A DNA stretch of 64,000 nucleotides from Proteobacteria bacterium UBA981. Its GTDB lineage: Bacteria; Pseudomonadota; Gammaproteobacteria; Ga0077536. This document shows positions 34,997 through 44,135 of this stretch, in pieces. Every line of letters begins with the position of its first letter. Position 1 is the stretch's first letter. The DNA lies in contig DBBP01000008.1 in NCBI GenBank assembly GCA_002292285.1, positions 1-64,000 of the forward strand. Reading direction: 5' to 3'. The translations under genes and the position numbers were made by a program. Under the pieces are notes generated by a model, which worked only from the letters and a program-made list of their open reading frames with translations, had not been told where the DNA came from and did not search any database.

Positions 34997-36004
34997 ATGA
35001 AAGCCTTGCGACTGCACGAATTGGGCGGCCCGGAGAAACTCGTCATCGACGATATCGCGACGCCGCAGCCGGGCGCCGGCGAAGTACGCGTGAAAATCAA
35101 GTGCGCGGCGCTCAATCGCCGCGACTACTGGATCACCGTTGGCGCCTATCCACGCATCGAGTTTCCGGCCATCGCTGGTTCAGATGGTGCCGGCATCGTT
35201 GAGAGTCTGGGTGAGGGTGTTGATGCATCCTTGCTGAACCAGGAAGTCGTAATCTATCCGGCCATGGAGTGGGGTGACGATCCGCGCTGTGGTGGTGACA
35301 ATTTTCGCGTCCTCGGTATGCCGGATCAAGGTACCTTCGCCGAGTACATCTGTGTGCCGGCCGATTCGGTTTATGCAAAGCCTGTGCATCTAAGCTGGGC
35401 TGAGGCGGCGGCTTTACCGCTGGCGGGCATGACGGCATGGCGAGCGACGGTGACACATGGCGAAGTCCAGCCCGGCCAGAATGTCCTCGTGACCGGTATC
35501 GGCGGCGGCTGCGCTACCTTCGCCCTGGCGTGGGCGCGTGGCCACGGGGCCAACGTCTATGTCACGTCGGGTTCCCAAGCCAAGCTGGATGCAGCTGTCG
35601 AACTCGGTGCGACAGCCGGCTTTAATTACCGCGACGATGGGTGGCACAAAGCACTGGTGAAGGCGAGCGGTGGCATCGACCTGGTCATCGACAGCGGCGG
35701 CGGTGATGGTCTTCATAACGTTCTGGATACTCTCGGCAAAGGTGGGCGCTATGTCTTTTTTGGCGCGACCCTCGGCAACGCTGAAAAAGGCCTCAACATG
35801 GCGAAGTTGTTTTTCAAACAAGTGCGTATCCAGGGCACGACTATGGGGCGGCCGCAGGAATTCAGGGACATGATCGATTTCGTTAATGCCCAGCAGATTC
35901 GTCCGATCGTCGATCACATTTACCCATTCGCCGAAGGTGCGGCCGCACACAAACGGATGCAGGAATCTGAACAGATGGGCAAATTAGTGCTTGAGATCAG
36001 CTAA
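34997..36004 (+). CDS. MDR-family NAD(P)-dependent oxidoreductase
   Basis: A 335-residue medium-chain dehydrogenase/reductase-superfamily protein. Seen: ALNRRDYWITVGAYP, PAIAGSDGAGIVESLG, a central FAEYICVPADSVYAKP and the coenzyme fold NVLVTGIGGGCATFAL with the glycine pattern TGIGGG. The zinc-binding cysteine set of classical alcohol dehydrogenases is not recognisable. Members reduce activated double bonds or oxidise alcohols. It lies between two crotonase-fold genes in the icmF operon with gaps of 5 and 21 bases, so it probably acts on an enoyl- or hydroxyacyl-CoA of the pathway. Confidence 0.87.
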   Translation: MKALRLHELGGPEKLVIDDIATPQPGAGEVRVKIKCAALNRRDYWITVGAYPRIEFPAIAGSDGAGIVESLGEGVDASLLNQEVVIYPAMEWGDDPRCGGDNFRVLGMPDQGTFAEYICVPADSVYAKPVHLSWAEAAALPLAGMTAWRATVTHGEVQPGQNVLVTGIGGGCATFALAWARGHGANVYVTSGSQAKLDAAVELGATAGFNYRDDGWHKALVKASGGIDLVIDSGGGDGLHNVLDTLGKGGRYVFFGATLGNAEKGLNMAKLFFKQVRIQGTTMGRPQEFRDMIDFVNAQQIRPIVDHIYPFAEGAAAHKRMQESEQMGKLVLEIS

Positions 36005-36025
36005 CAGTTACAAGGGTTCAAGAAC

Positions 36026-36820
36026 ATGCGCACAGACTACGAAACAATCACGCTCGAACGACCGCTCGACAATGTTTTACTTGTCACCCTCGACCGTCCG
36101 CACCGGGCTAACGCCATGAATACGCAAATGGGGCTGGATCTGCGTCAAGTGTTCACCGACCTTTACGTTGATCTCGAAGGATTGCGCTGCGTAGTAGTTA
36201 CTGGGCGCGGCGAGAAAGTGTTTTGCGCCGGCGGCGACCTGAAAGATCGCAACGGCATGACGAACGAGCAGTGGCAGCATCAGCATGCGATCTATGAACA
36301 GATGACCCGCCATCTACGCGACTGCCCGGTGCCGGTGATTGGCGCAATCAACGGTGCTGCATTTGGCGGTGGTTGTGAGTTCGCATTGTCCTGTGATTTT
36401 CTCTACGCCGCCGAGCATGCACGGTTTGCACTGACTGAAATCACCCTCGGCATTATGCCCGGCGCCGGCGGCACGATGAATTTGCCACATGCGGTGGGCG
36501 AGCGTCGTGCGCGCGAGATCATTTATACCGGCGCGCCGTTCAGTGCTGCGGATGCAGAGCGCTGGGGGTTGGTGAACCGCGTTTGTAGCGCCGAGACTCT
36601 CATGGACGAAGTGTTTGCGACGGCTACACGGATTGCGACCAACGCGCCCATATCTGTCCGGCAGGCGAAGAAGTCGATGGCCGTTTCAACGCAGGTAGAT
36701 CGCCACGTGGGTTACATGTTCGAGTTGGAAGCGTATAACCGCATGGTGCCGACCGAAGATCGCCTTGAAGGCGTGCAAGCGTACAACGAGAAACGTAAAC
36801 CGGAATTCAAAGGCCGTTAG
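36026..36820 (+). CDS. Enoyl-CoA hydratase
   Basis: A 264-residue crotonase-fold hydratase. Both catalytic glutamates of the classical hydratase are present: GGGCEFALSCD and LTEITLGIMPGAGGT. The oxyanion hole is seen in FCAGGDLKDRNG and NGAAFGGGC. It therefore should hydrate a 2-enoyl-CoA, unlike the PaaG-like gene upstream. AAGGGTTCAAGAAC precedes the ATG. It is followed after 23 bases by HMG-CoA lyase, which suggests methylglutaconyl-CoA hydration as one possible reaction (leucine degradation). That assignment is inference. Confidence 0.9.
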   Translation: MRTDYETITLERPLDNVLLVTLDRPHRANAMNTQMGLDLRQVFTDLYVDLEGLRCVVVTGRGEKVFCAGGDLKDRNGMTNEQWQHQHAIYEQMTRHLRDCPVPVIGAINGAAFGGGCEFALSCDFLYAAEHARFALTEITLGIMPGAGGTMNLPHAVGERRAREIIYTGAPFSAADAERWGLVNRVCSAETLMDEVFATATRIATNAPISVRQAKKSMAVSTQVDRHVGYMFELEAYNRMVPTEDRLEGVQAYNEKRKPEFKGR

Positions 36821-36843
36821 AGAGCGCGCCAGGGAGCAGGAAA

Positions 36844-37776
36844 ATGGAAGGTAACCGCGATGTCTGGGTGCGCGAAGTCGGTACCCGCGATGGTTTGCAA
36901 AGTATCACGACACAATTCAGCACCGAGGCAAAGCTCGAGTGGATCCGGCGCGAAGCCGCTGCCGGGGTGCCGGAAATAGAAGTCGGTTCATTCGTGCCGC
37001 CGAAGATGCTGCCGCAAATGGCAGATACAGCCGAGGTCGTTGCAGGCGCGCTTGATGTCGATGGCCTTAACGTTTCAGTTTTGGTCCCGAACATGCTTGG
37101 CGCACAGGCGGCTTTCGCGAGTGGCGCGCACCAGATGAATTTTCCGCTGTCGGTCTCAGAGGCACACAGCCAGTCTAATCTGCGCAAATCCGTGGCAGAG
37201 GCTATTGACGATTTCGCCGCGATCATGACCTATCGCAACGATCATCCTGAGTACGCGGGAGTGCGGATCGCAGCCGGCCTGGCGACCTCGTTCGGGTGCA
37301 CGATCGCCGGTCAGGTGGCATTGAAAGACGTGGTCAGCGTCGCCGAACGCATGGCCGAGCTCAAACCCGACGAACTCAGCGTTGCCGACACGGTTGGTTA
37401 CGGAAACCCAGCCCAGTGCCGAGAAATATTTCGTGAAGTACTCGCCATCGCTGGAGATATCCCGGTGGCTGCGCATTTTCATGACACGCGTGGGCTCGGG
37501 CTGGCCAATGTCGACGCGGCCCTCGAAGTCGGGGTACGACGATTCGATGCGTCTTTGGGCGGCCTGGGCGGGTGCCCGTTTGCGCCCGGCGCGAGTGGCA
37601 ACATAGTGACCGACGATTTGGTTTTTATGCTCGAAGCGATGGGGCTTAAAACCGGTGTTGATCTCGACCTGCTGATCGAAGCTCGCAGCTACATGGAACA
37701 GCATTTGAACGGCGAACCGACCCACGGCGCGTTCGTCAACGCGGGCGTGCCAAAGGGATTTGTTCGCGCAAGCTGA
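36844..37776 (+). CDS. Hydroxymethylglutaryl-CoA lyase
   Basis: A 310-residue TIM-barrel lyase that splits HMG-CoA into acetyl-CoA and acetoacetate. Seen: the N-terminal VREVGTRDGLQSI (Arg-Asp of the active site), EVGSFVPPKMLPQMAD, the middle ADTVGYGNPAQC, HFHDTRGLGLANV (metal-binding HxH), and SLGGLGGCPFAPGASGN with the catalytic cysteine. GGAGCAGGAAA precedes the ATG. Upstream hydratase and the class I CoA-transferase pair further on (acetoacetate use) agree with leucine-type breakdown. The family length and motifs are complete. Confidence 0.93.
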   Translation: MEGNRDVWVREVGTRDGLQSITTQFSTEAKLEWIRREAAAGVPEIEVGSFVPPKMLPQMADTAEVVAGALDVDGLNVSVLVPNMLGAQAAFASGAHQMNFPLSVSEAHSQSNLRKSVAEAIDDFAAIMTYRNDHPEYAGVRIAAGLATSFGCTIAGQVALKDVVSVAERMAELKPDELSVADTVGYGNPAQCREIFREVLAIAGDIPVAAHFHDTRGLGLANVDAALEVGVRRFDASLGGLGGCPFAPGASGNIVTDDLVFMLEAMGLKTGVDLDLLIEARSYMEQHLNGEPTHGAFVNAGVPKGFVRAS

Positions 37777-37914
37777 ATCTTATCGCTCTGATCGGGGGCG
37801 TTACGACTGGAAGCGCTCGCAGCAAATCGGTGTGTACGCTCGGAGCGTCGCTTTTCGTCCTCCGGCGGATGGCTGCGCGCCAACCGCAATCGAACGTCGC
37901 GATGGAGTTCGCCG

Positions 37915-38358
37915 ATGCCACTAAGAATGAGTAAAGCCGAACGTGAGCAGTTCCTGTGTGAACCACGGCTCGGCGTGGTCGGCATCGAACAAGCGGGACG
38001 CTCGCCACGCGTTGTTCCGATTTGGTACACCTTCGACCCTGCAATCGGGGTGTCTATTCTCTCGAATCAAACATCACGTAAAACCACGCTGCTGCGTGAG
38101 GCTGGACGCTTTTCCTTGTGTGTCCAGGATGATACGTCGCTGGCGTACCGGCACGTCAGCGTGCAGGGCCCGATTATTGAAGAGCGGGCGTGCGATCTGG
38201 AGATCGACTTTCGCCCAATCGCACATCGTTATCTGGGCGTGGAACGTGGAAACGTATTTGTCGAAGGCACCGAATTGGGTGAACGCTTGATATTTACCAT
38301 GCTCCCGGAGCATTGGGTCACCGCTGATTATCGTGGCGCGCTGGCGACGGCGGACTAG
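37915..38358 (+). CDS. PPOX/FDOR-family flavoprotein (pyridoxamine phosphate oxidase-like)
   Basis: A 147-residue split-barrel protein. Seen: the N-terminal LRMSKAEREQFL, RLGVVGIEQAGRSPRVVPIWYTFD, the SRKTTLLREAGRFSLCVQDD segment and YRHVSVQGPI. The fold binds FMN or F420 in its split barrel; in actinobacteria many such proteins are F420-dependent. Cofactor choice here is open. GGAG seven bases before ATG 37915 supports that start. It follows HMG-CoA lyase after about 140 bases and may be a separate transcript. A hairpin spans its stop codon. Confidence 0.82.
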   Translation: MPLRMSKAEREQFLCEPRLGVVGIEQAGRSPRVVPIWYTFDPAIGVSILSNQTSRKTTLLREAGRFSLCVQDDTSLAYRHVSVQGPIIEERACDLEIDFRPIAHRYLGVERGNVFVEGTELGERLIFTMLPEHWVTADYRGALATAD

Positions 38359-38370
38359 TCTGCCGTCGCC
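38343..38370. terminator. 28-base palindrome across the PPOX stop codon
   Basis: GGCGACGGC (38343-38351) pairs with GCCGTCGCC (38362-38370); the interior GACTAGTC (38353-38360) is itself a palindrome and contains the TAG stop. The only imperfection is one G-T pair at 38352/38361. It is likely a transcription end or a 3'-end-stabilising hairpin, though no uridine run follows. Confidence 0.4.
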
Positions 38371-38543
38371 ACGCGGCCCTACATGATGGTGCGTGTGTTC
38401 AAACCACTGGGGTCGTAACCGGCTCCCGCCAGTGCGAATCGCTTCGCGAGCGGGGGCATTTGTCGGATACCATTACGGGGCTGAGTGGGGCACTTTCGGT
38501 GCAGCGCCGCAATTTTCGAGTACGAAACTAAGGAAGAACGTCG

Positions 38544-40874
38544 ATGAAGAAGTTCGAGGCTGCGTTTGCCACATGGATAGTCAACAACCGGCTTAAAGTT
38601 ATTGCGCTTAGTTTCCTATTGGTCCTGGTGCCGGGCACCGGTATGTCGAAACTGTATTTTGATTCCAGCTATCGTATTTTCTTCAGTGACGACAACCCGC
38701 AACTGGCAGAACTCGAATCGATTGAGGCAACGTATACGGAAAGCCACAACGTCATCATCGTGGTCGCGCCGGACGACGGAGACGTGTTCACAGCCCGAAC
38801 TTTGCAGGCTATCGAAGAATTGACGGAAGCGGCCTGGCAAGTGCCATTTTCCCGGCGCGTCGATTCGATTACTAACTTTCAGTACACCACTGCTGCAGAT
38901 GATGATCTCATCGTGCGGGACATGGTTAAGAACGCCGCCGATCTGAGTGCCGAGGAGCTCCTTGCCGCGCGTCAGGCAGTGTTGGCAGAGCCTGCGTTGC
39001 TGCGCCGGCTGATTTCTGAATCTGGCCATGTCACCGGGGTCAATATCACCCTTTCGATGCCAGTTGAAACGCGCACCACAGCGACACCAGCCATTGCGGA
39101 ACATGCCAGAAAAATCGCTGCCGAGTTGGAGGAGAAGCATCCGCACCTGGATACCTACCTTTCAGGCGTGGTGATGCTCGACAACTCTTTCTCTGAGAGT
39201 GCACTGAAAGACTTCGCCTATCTCGTGCCGATTAGCTTCGCACTCATGATGGTTCTAATTGCAATACTGGTGGGCGGCATCGCCGGCACCGTGGTTACTA
39301 TGATCATTATCATCGGATCGGTGATTGCAGCGATGGGGGCGACCGGCTACATAGGATTTCCGTTGACCGGCATGTCCACCTCCGCACCGATCATCATTCT
39401 GACTGTGGCAGTCGCTAACTGCGTGCATGTGTTAGTGAGTTTTGTGCATGGGCTGCGCAAAGGCGAGACTCGCTCGGAGGCTATGGAAGAGAGCCTGCGC
39501 GTTAATCTGCAGCCGGTTTTTCTGGCCAGTACGACCACCGCCATCGGTTTCACGAGTATGAACTTCAGTGTCGTGCCGCCATTCGCTCATCTTGGCAATA
39601 TCGTATGCATTGGCGTGCTGGTGTCATTTATTCTGACGGTCACGTTCATGCCGGCTGTAATGAGCCTGCTGCCAACGCGTCACAAAAAATCGCTCGATGT
39701 TGCCAGCGACGGCCGTCGCATGACCGCACTGGCGAATTTCATTATCGGGAAAAAGCGCGGCATGTTGTGGTCGATGCTGATCGTATTCGGCGTACTGATC
39801 GCGAATGTCCCGCGTAACGAAATCAACGACGTGTTCGTGCACTACTTCGGCAAGTCCATCGATTTTCGCGTGTCGACGGATTTCATGGTCGAGAATCTGA
39901 CCGGTGTCTATCTGAACGACTACTCGCTGGAGACCGGCGAGGCCGGCGGAATCAGCGATCCGGCATTTCTGCGCGATGTCGAGAAGCTATCGGTGTGGCT
40001 CGAATCGCAGCCTGGCACAGTCCATGTCGATCGTTTCACGACCATTATGAAACGACTCAATCAGAATATGCACGGTGGTCGTGAAGACCATTACACCTTG
40101 CCCGAGAACCGCGAACTTGCCGCGCAGTATTTGCTGCTCTACGAGATGTCGCTACCCTACGGACTGGATATCAACAATCAGATCAACGTCGATAAATCAT
40201 CGACGAAGGTCGCTCACACTATTGGTCTGATATCGAGCAAGGAGACCCTCGCGCTCGATCAGAAAATTCGCGCCTGGATCGCCGAAAACGCGCCGACCAT
40301 CAAGGGCGTGCGCAGTGGCAGCCCGACCTTGATGTTCTCAAATATCGGGCAGATGAACAGTCGCACCATGCTGCTCGGCACGTCTGCCGCTCTGGCGGCG
40401 ATTTCAGTCATCCTGATCCTCGCGCTACGCTCGTTCAAAATCGGCCTCATCAGCCTGATCCCGAATCTTGTTCCGGCCGCAGTCGGGTTTGGTTTGTGGG
40501 GGATCTTCGTGGGTGAAGTCGGCATGACACTGTCGGTTGTAACGGGTATGTCGTTTGGCATCGTGGTCGATAACACGGTCCATTTTCTGTCGAAATATTT
40601 GCGCGCCAGACGCGAAAACGGTATGAGCGCCGAAGATGCTATTCGCTATTCGTTTCGCACTGTCGGCAATGCCTTAATCATCACCACGAGCACCCTGGTG
40701 ATTGGTTTTCTAGCTCTGGCGACTTCGAGCTTCAGCTTGAACGCCGATATGGGGCTGCTAACGGCTGTGGTCATTGCGATAGCGCTGCTCGCAGTGTTTC
40801 TGCTATTGCCACCGTTGCTGCTCAAGATTGAAGATGACCACGCTACAACGACGCCCGTCGCTGCTGGTCCGTAG
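38544..40874 (+). CDS. MMPL/RND-superfamily membrane exporter
   Basis: A 776-residue RND-superfamily protein with two repeats of one helix, a large periplasmic loop and five or more helices. The first helix is VIALSFLLVLVPGTGMS, followed by FDSSYRIFFSDDNPQL. The membrane domain includes FALMMVLIAILVGGI, TVAVANCVHVLVSFVHGLRKG and, in the second half, MSFGIVVDNTVHFLSKYLRAR; the Asp in VVDNTVHF is at the place of the proton-relay aspartate, while the first half has Asn. This is the MMPL/hopanoid-lipid transporter (HpnN-like) type. AAGGAAG precedes the ATG. The cargo is probably a lipid or hydrophobic compound. Confidence 0.9.
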   Translation: MKKFEAAFATWIVNNRLKVIALSFLLVLVPGTGMSKLYFDSSYRIFFSDDNPQLAELESIEATYTESHNVIIVVAPDDGDVFTARTLQAIEELTEAAWQVPFSRRVDSITNFQYTTAADDDLIVRDMVKNAADLSAEELLAARQAVLAEPALLRRLISESGHVTGVNITLSMPVETRTTATPAIAEHARKIAAELEEKHPHLDTYLSGVVMLDNSFSESALKDFAYLVPISFALMMVLIAILVGGIAGTVVTMIIIIGSVIAAMGATGYIGFPLTGMSTSAPIIILTVAVANCVHVLVSFVHGLRKGETRSEAMEESLRVNLQPVFLASTTTAIGFTSMNFSVVPPFAHLGNIVCIGVLVSFILTVTFMPAVMSLLPTRHKKSLDVASDGRRMTALANFIIGKKRGMLWSMLIVFGVLIANVPRNEINDVFVHYFGKSIDFRVSTDFMVENLTGVYLNDYSLETGEAGGISDPAFLRDVEKLSVWLESQPGTVHVDRFTTIMKRLNQNMHGGREDHYTLPENRELAAQYLLLYEMSLPYGLDINNQINVDKSSTKVAHTIGLISSKETLALDQKIRAWIAENAPTIKGVRSGSPTLMFSNIGQMNSRTMLLGTSAALAAISVILILALRSFKIGLISLIPNLVPAAVGFGLWGIFVGEVGMTLSVVTGMSFGIVVDNTVHFLSKYLRARRENGMSAEDAIRYSFRTVGNALIITTSTLVIGFLALATSSFSLNADMGLLTAVVIAIALLAVFLLLPPLLLKIEDDHATTTPVAAGP

Positions 40875-41292
40875 GATCAGATTGCTGGCTGATGATTCGA
40901 TTTGCGGAACGTGCTGTCGGGTCGTGGTGGGTGGCGTAATTTCTTAAGATGACATTGCCGCCTGGCCATATCGCCTTTGCCAGAGCGGATAACGACGGTC
41001 GCCGTGCAATTGTGGCTAGCGCAGCTCGCTGGCTGCATTGCGCGACATTCCGCGGCGTTCAGAGGTCACGTAAAAACCGCGCGCCTGAAACACCGTACTC
41101 GGTTGTGCTCCGGCATGCTCGTCCACTTTAGTCTGGAGGGCTTGTCGCCGAAGGGCCAGTTTTATTTGAACTTCTTATTGAACTCAGGATCTTCAAACAG
41201 GATTTCCTGAGTGTCGACAAGCCAGCGCATTTTTACCTTCGGGACTGCAACATTCGTCTGATATTGATGAATAACCTGGAGCTGTTCACGTT
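40875..41292. other. Intergenic gap (418 bases) with possible leftward gene remnant
   Basis: No gene is accepted here. Two short rightward frames (40949-41131 and 40977-41210) look random. On the reverse strand, a stretch ending in a TAA at 41162-41164 reads like the end of a protein (VAVPKVKMRWLVDTQEILFE and then DPEFNKKFK), described separately as a possible remnant. Confidence 0.5.
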
Positions 41293-41320
41293 GTGACCAT
41301 GGAAACCAAACTGAGCGAGA
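41162..41320 (-). pseudogene. Possible 3' remnant of a lost gene
   Basis: In one reverse frame the codons from 41297 down to a TAA stop read as a protein-like tail: QREQLQVIHQYQ, then VAVPKVKMRWLVDTQEILF and EDPEFNKKFK. The frame has no start except an internal ATG that would give only 22 residues, and is closed upstream by a stop at 41321-41323, beneath the start of the rightward membrane-protein gene. It may be the tail of a deleted gene or a chance frame. I do not recognise the family. Confidence 0.2.
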
Positions 41321-41868
41321 TTAATCGTGGCCGTCCGCGGACGATTGACGACTTCGATCTACACCTGGCATTGCACAATCTACAAGATCATTCCGATTCG
41401 CCCCGGCAACGCGAATGGACGACACCGATGTGGCAGAACTACGTTTTCCTGGCATTCCTGATTCTCACGTTGTGGGCAGTTTTTGTGGTGTTTCGATACA
41501 CCGAATTCGACGGGAACCCTGGCCCACCCTGGAATTATCTTCTGTCGGGTGGTCTGCTCGTGTTCGTAGGGTCTGGCATTCGCGTTCTGCTTAGCGGCGT
41601 GCTGCATAGAGGTCGACTGGTGCTGGACTGTGAACAAGCCGAGCTACGGTACTACCGTTCTGTGCTCTGGCCTCGACTTCATGCCCGTCTTCCTTTGTCA
41701 GACATTGCCGCGCTGGTTGCCTGTAAGGTCGACGTCGCTGACGTCGATCCGGATAGCAGCGGTTGGACTTACAAAATTATCGCCGCTGAATTACGCGACG
41801 GCCGGCTCGCGTCGATTGCCGTCGATTCCGTTGCGTCGATCGCGCCTGCGATTCGTGCGATCGACTGA
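41293..41868 (+). CDS. Hypothetical two-helix membrane protein
   Basis: A 191-residue protein I do not recognise as a named family. A soluble N-terminus (about 45 residues) is followed by two hydrophobic helices (about 46-68: YVFLAFLILTLWAVFVVF; about 82-100: LLSGGLLVFVGSGIRVLLS) and then a C-terminal beta-rich domain with VLDCEQAELRYYRSVLWPR, like the PH-type domains of small bacterial membrane proteins. Start: GTG 41293 with GGAG eleven bases upstream, or ATG 41299. It lies between the MMPL exporter and the GMC oxidoreductase with long gaps on both sides, so context says little. Confidence 0.6.
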   Translation: MTMETKLSEINRGRPRTIDDFDLHLALHNLQDHSDSPRQREWTTPMWQNYVFLAFLILTLWAVFVVFRYTEFDGNPGPPWNYLLSGGLLVFVGSGIRVLLSGVLHRGRLVLDCEQAELRYYRSVLWPRLHARLPLSDIAALVACKVDVADVDPDSSGWTYKIIAAELRDGRLASIAVDSVASIAPAIRAID

Positions 41869-42180
41869 CCTGCAAGAATGGTGCAATAGCACGCACGCGG
41901 CATTTCGTTCGGGGCCAATGCGATTTCGAAGCAGGCTATAGCCACAATGCTCTAGGGCTAATCGCGCTTAGCAGGTGCGAAACGAACCGGTCGCGACGTG
42001 AGGTACGGCAATGTGCGTCGACCGGGTCGGATGGCAGTCGACGCGTTGGCGTTCTCAGCACCTGGTGAATTGCGGGCGACCAAATGCGGCTGAGTCAATG
42101 ACGCGAGGAATTCTGCGTCGCGCTGCGGTAGGTCGCCGCAAAATGCCCGTTTTACTCCCGGTAATGGCAAAATCAGCAGC
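41869..42180. other. Intergenic gap (312 bases), nothing recognised
   Basis: Between the membrane protein and the GMC oxidoreductase. Only a short GTGC-AATA-GCAC hairpin near the start of the gap is seen. I see no gene, RNA or clear promoter. Confidence 0.5.
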
Positions 42181-43800
42181 ATGACTTATGACTACATTAT
42201 TGTCGGCGGTGGCACTGCGGGCTGTGTGCTGGCTAACCGCCTCAGCGCCGATCCCACGACGACCGTGCTGCTCGTCGAAGCCGGCAGCAAAGATAACTAC
42301 TTCTGGATCGATATCCCGGTGGGCTATTTGTTCACTATCGGCAACTCGCGTACCGACTGGTGCTACAGCACCGAGCCGGACGCTGGTCTCAATGGACGGT
42401 CCATTGGCTATGCGCGCGGCAAAGTGCTCGGTGGGTGTTCCTCGATCAACGCGATGATTTATATGCGTGGTCAGGCGGCAGATTATGACCATTGGGCAGC
42501 GCTCGGTAATCGTGGCTGGTCGTGGCGAGATGTGTTGCCGGTTTTCAAGCGCTCGGAGAACTATCAGCACGGTACAGACGCGTTCCATGGTGCCGACGGG
42601 GAGTTGAATGTGGAGGAACGGCGCGTGAACTGGGAGGTGCTCGACGCCTGGCGCGATGCGGCAGCCGCAGCCGGCGTGCCGAAAATAGAAGAATTCAATC
42701 GCGGTGATAATTTCGGCAACGCCTATTTCCAGATGAATCAGCGTCGCGGCAAGCGCTGGAGTGCGGTCCGAGCGTTTCTCGATCCCGCGCGCTCGCGCCC
42801 GAACCTGACTGTCATGACGGACACGCAGGTCGAGCGAATTGTACTGGCGCAAGTTGATGGGCGGCCGCAGGCCGTCGGGGTAGAAGTGTACAGCGACGCG
42901 CAAGCGTCGCGTGTCATCAAGGCAACGCGTGAAGTGATACTTGCTGCAGGTGCCATCGGCTCTCCACAGCTGCTACAGGTATCCGGAGTAGGGGAGGCCG
43001 GACGCCTGCGCGAGCTCGGCATTGAGGTTCACCACGACTTGCCGGGGGTGGGTGAGAACCTCCACGATCATTTGCAGATTCGGACGATCTACAAGGTCAC
43101 CAATACCGTCACGCTTAATCGCCGCGCCAATTCACTGCTGGGCAAAGTGAGTATGGCGCTCGAGTATGCGTTGCTGAAAACGGGACCGTTAACCATGCCG
43201 CCGTCGCAATTGGGCGCTTTCGCGCGTAGCGACCCGAGTCAGAAAGCGGCCAATATCGAATGGCATGTGCAGCCGCTTTCGCTGGATAAATTCGGCGACC
43301 CGCTGCATCCCTACGATGCGATAACCCCGTCAGTGTGCAACCTCCAGCCGGATAGTCGCGGACACGTTCGGGTAAGAACGGCCAAAGCGACCGATGCCCC
43401 GGCCATTACGCTGAATTATTTGTCCAGCGAAAGTGATTTGGATGTGGCCGTTGCGGGCCTGCGCTTTACCCGCCGAATTATGGCCGGTGCAGCGCTTGCG
43501 CCGTTTGAGCCGGCAGAGCTCAAGCCCGGGCCTGCAGTTGAAAGTGATGAAGACCTTAGCGCCGCGGCACGCGATCTGGGAACGACTATTTTTCACCCGG
43601 TCGGAACCTGCAAGATGGGTGATGACGCGGCCGCTGTTGTCGATGATCGGTTGCGCGTGCATGGGATTGAGCGATTGCGGGTTATCGACGCGTCGATCAT
43701 GCCGAGGATCACCTCCGGTAATACCAATGCGCCGACAGTGATGATTGCGGAGAAAGGGGCGGAATTCATTCTTGCAAGTGCCGCCGGCCACGACGATTAA
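42181..43800 (+). CDS. GMC-family FAD oxidoreductase (choline dehydrogenase-like)
   Basis: A 539-residue glucose-methanol-choline oxidoreductase that oxidises an alcohol with FAD. N-terminal FAD fold: YDYIIVGGGTAGCVLANRLS. GMC signature 1: GKVLGGCSSINAMIYMRG. Signature 2 region: GAIGSPQLLQVSGVG. The C-terminus carries TIFHPVGTCKMGDD with the active-site His, and NTNAPTVMIAEKGAEFIL. Complete length. It is monocistronic here, with a G+C-rich hairpin after it, and could oxidise alcohols released by the haloalkane dehalogenase or by monooxygenases in the window. That link is a guess. Confidence 0.94.
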   Translation: MTYDYIIVGGGTAGCVLANRLSADPTTTVLLVEAGSKDNYFWIDIPVGYLFTIGNSRTDWCYSTEPDAGLNGRSIGYARGKVLGGCSSINAMIYMRGQAADYDHWAALGNRGWSWRDVLPVFKRSENYQHGTDAFHGADGELNVEERRVNWEVLDAWRDAAAAAGVPKIEEFNRGDNFGNAYFQMNQRRGKRWSAVRAFLDPARSRPNLTVMTDTQVERIVLAQVDGRPQAVGVEVYSDAQASRVIKATREVILAAGAIGSPQLLQVSGVGEAGRLRELGIEVHHDLPGVGENLHDHLQIRTIYKVTNTVTLNRRANSLLGKVSMALEYALLKTGPLTMPPSQLGAFARSDPSQKAANIEWHVQPLSLDKFGDPLHPYDAITPSVCNLQPDSRGHVRVRTAKATDAPAITLNYLSSESDLDVAVAGLRFTRRIMAGAALAPFEPAELKPGPAVESDEDLSAAARDLGTTIFHPVGTCKMGDDAAAVVDDRLRVHGIERLRVIDASIMPRITSGNTNAPTVMIAEKGAEFILASAAGHDD

Positions 43801-44135
43801 GCGGCGAAGTACTGCCGGGTTATTTCGCAGTGCAGCGGTATCTGTTGAGCATCGGAGCCAGAAAACTGGACCGCAATCTCAGCGCCAACTTGCCGTAGCT
43901 CGCACACGGTAGTCGCCTCACTGCGGGTTCGGTGTACGAATCTACTGTGGAGGTATCGCAACGGGATTGGCACGGGCCGGCGGCGACGGGTTCTTTTACT
44001 GCCTGTCCCATCCAGTCCCCAACCGCGCAGAGGCGTCGATAGCGGCCCTCGCCGGCGACTACCGGCGAGGGCCTGATGACGAACTGCTGCTTACCGTTCC
44101 CGCAAGCGACCACCCACCGCTTCGGAGCCGTTAGT
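43801..44135. other. Gap (335 bases) between convergent genes
   Basis: Only a strong hairpin at 44044-44073 is recognised. Frames that cross the gap, including a leftward one running into the CoA-transferase beta gene, have no protein-like pattern. Confidence 0.5.
44044..44073. terminator. Perfect 12-bp G+C-rich hairpin
   Basis: GGCCCTCGCCGG (44044-44055) and CCGGCGAGGGCC (44062-44073) form a perfect 12-bp stem with loop CGACTA, between the GMC oxidoreductase and the leftward CoA-transferase. It can serve both convergent transcripts. No uridine tract follows on either strand. Confidence 0.55.

Noticed and set aside
40949..41210. Two short rightward frames after the MMPL gene
   Set aside because: No family pattern, overlapping one another, no ribosome binding site.
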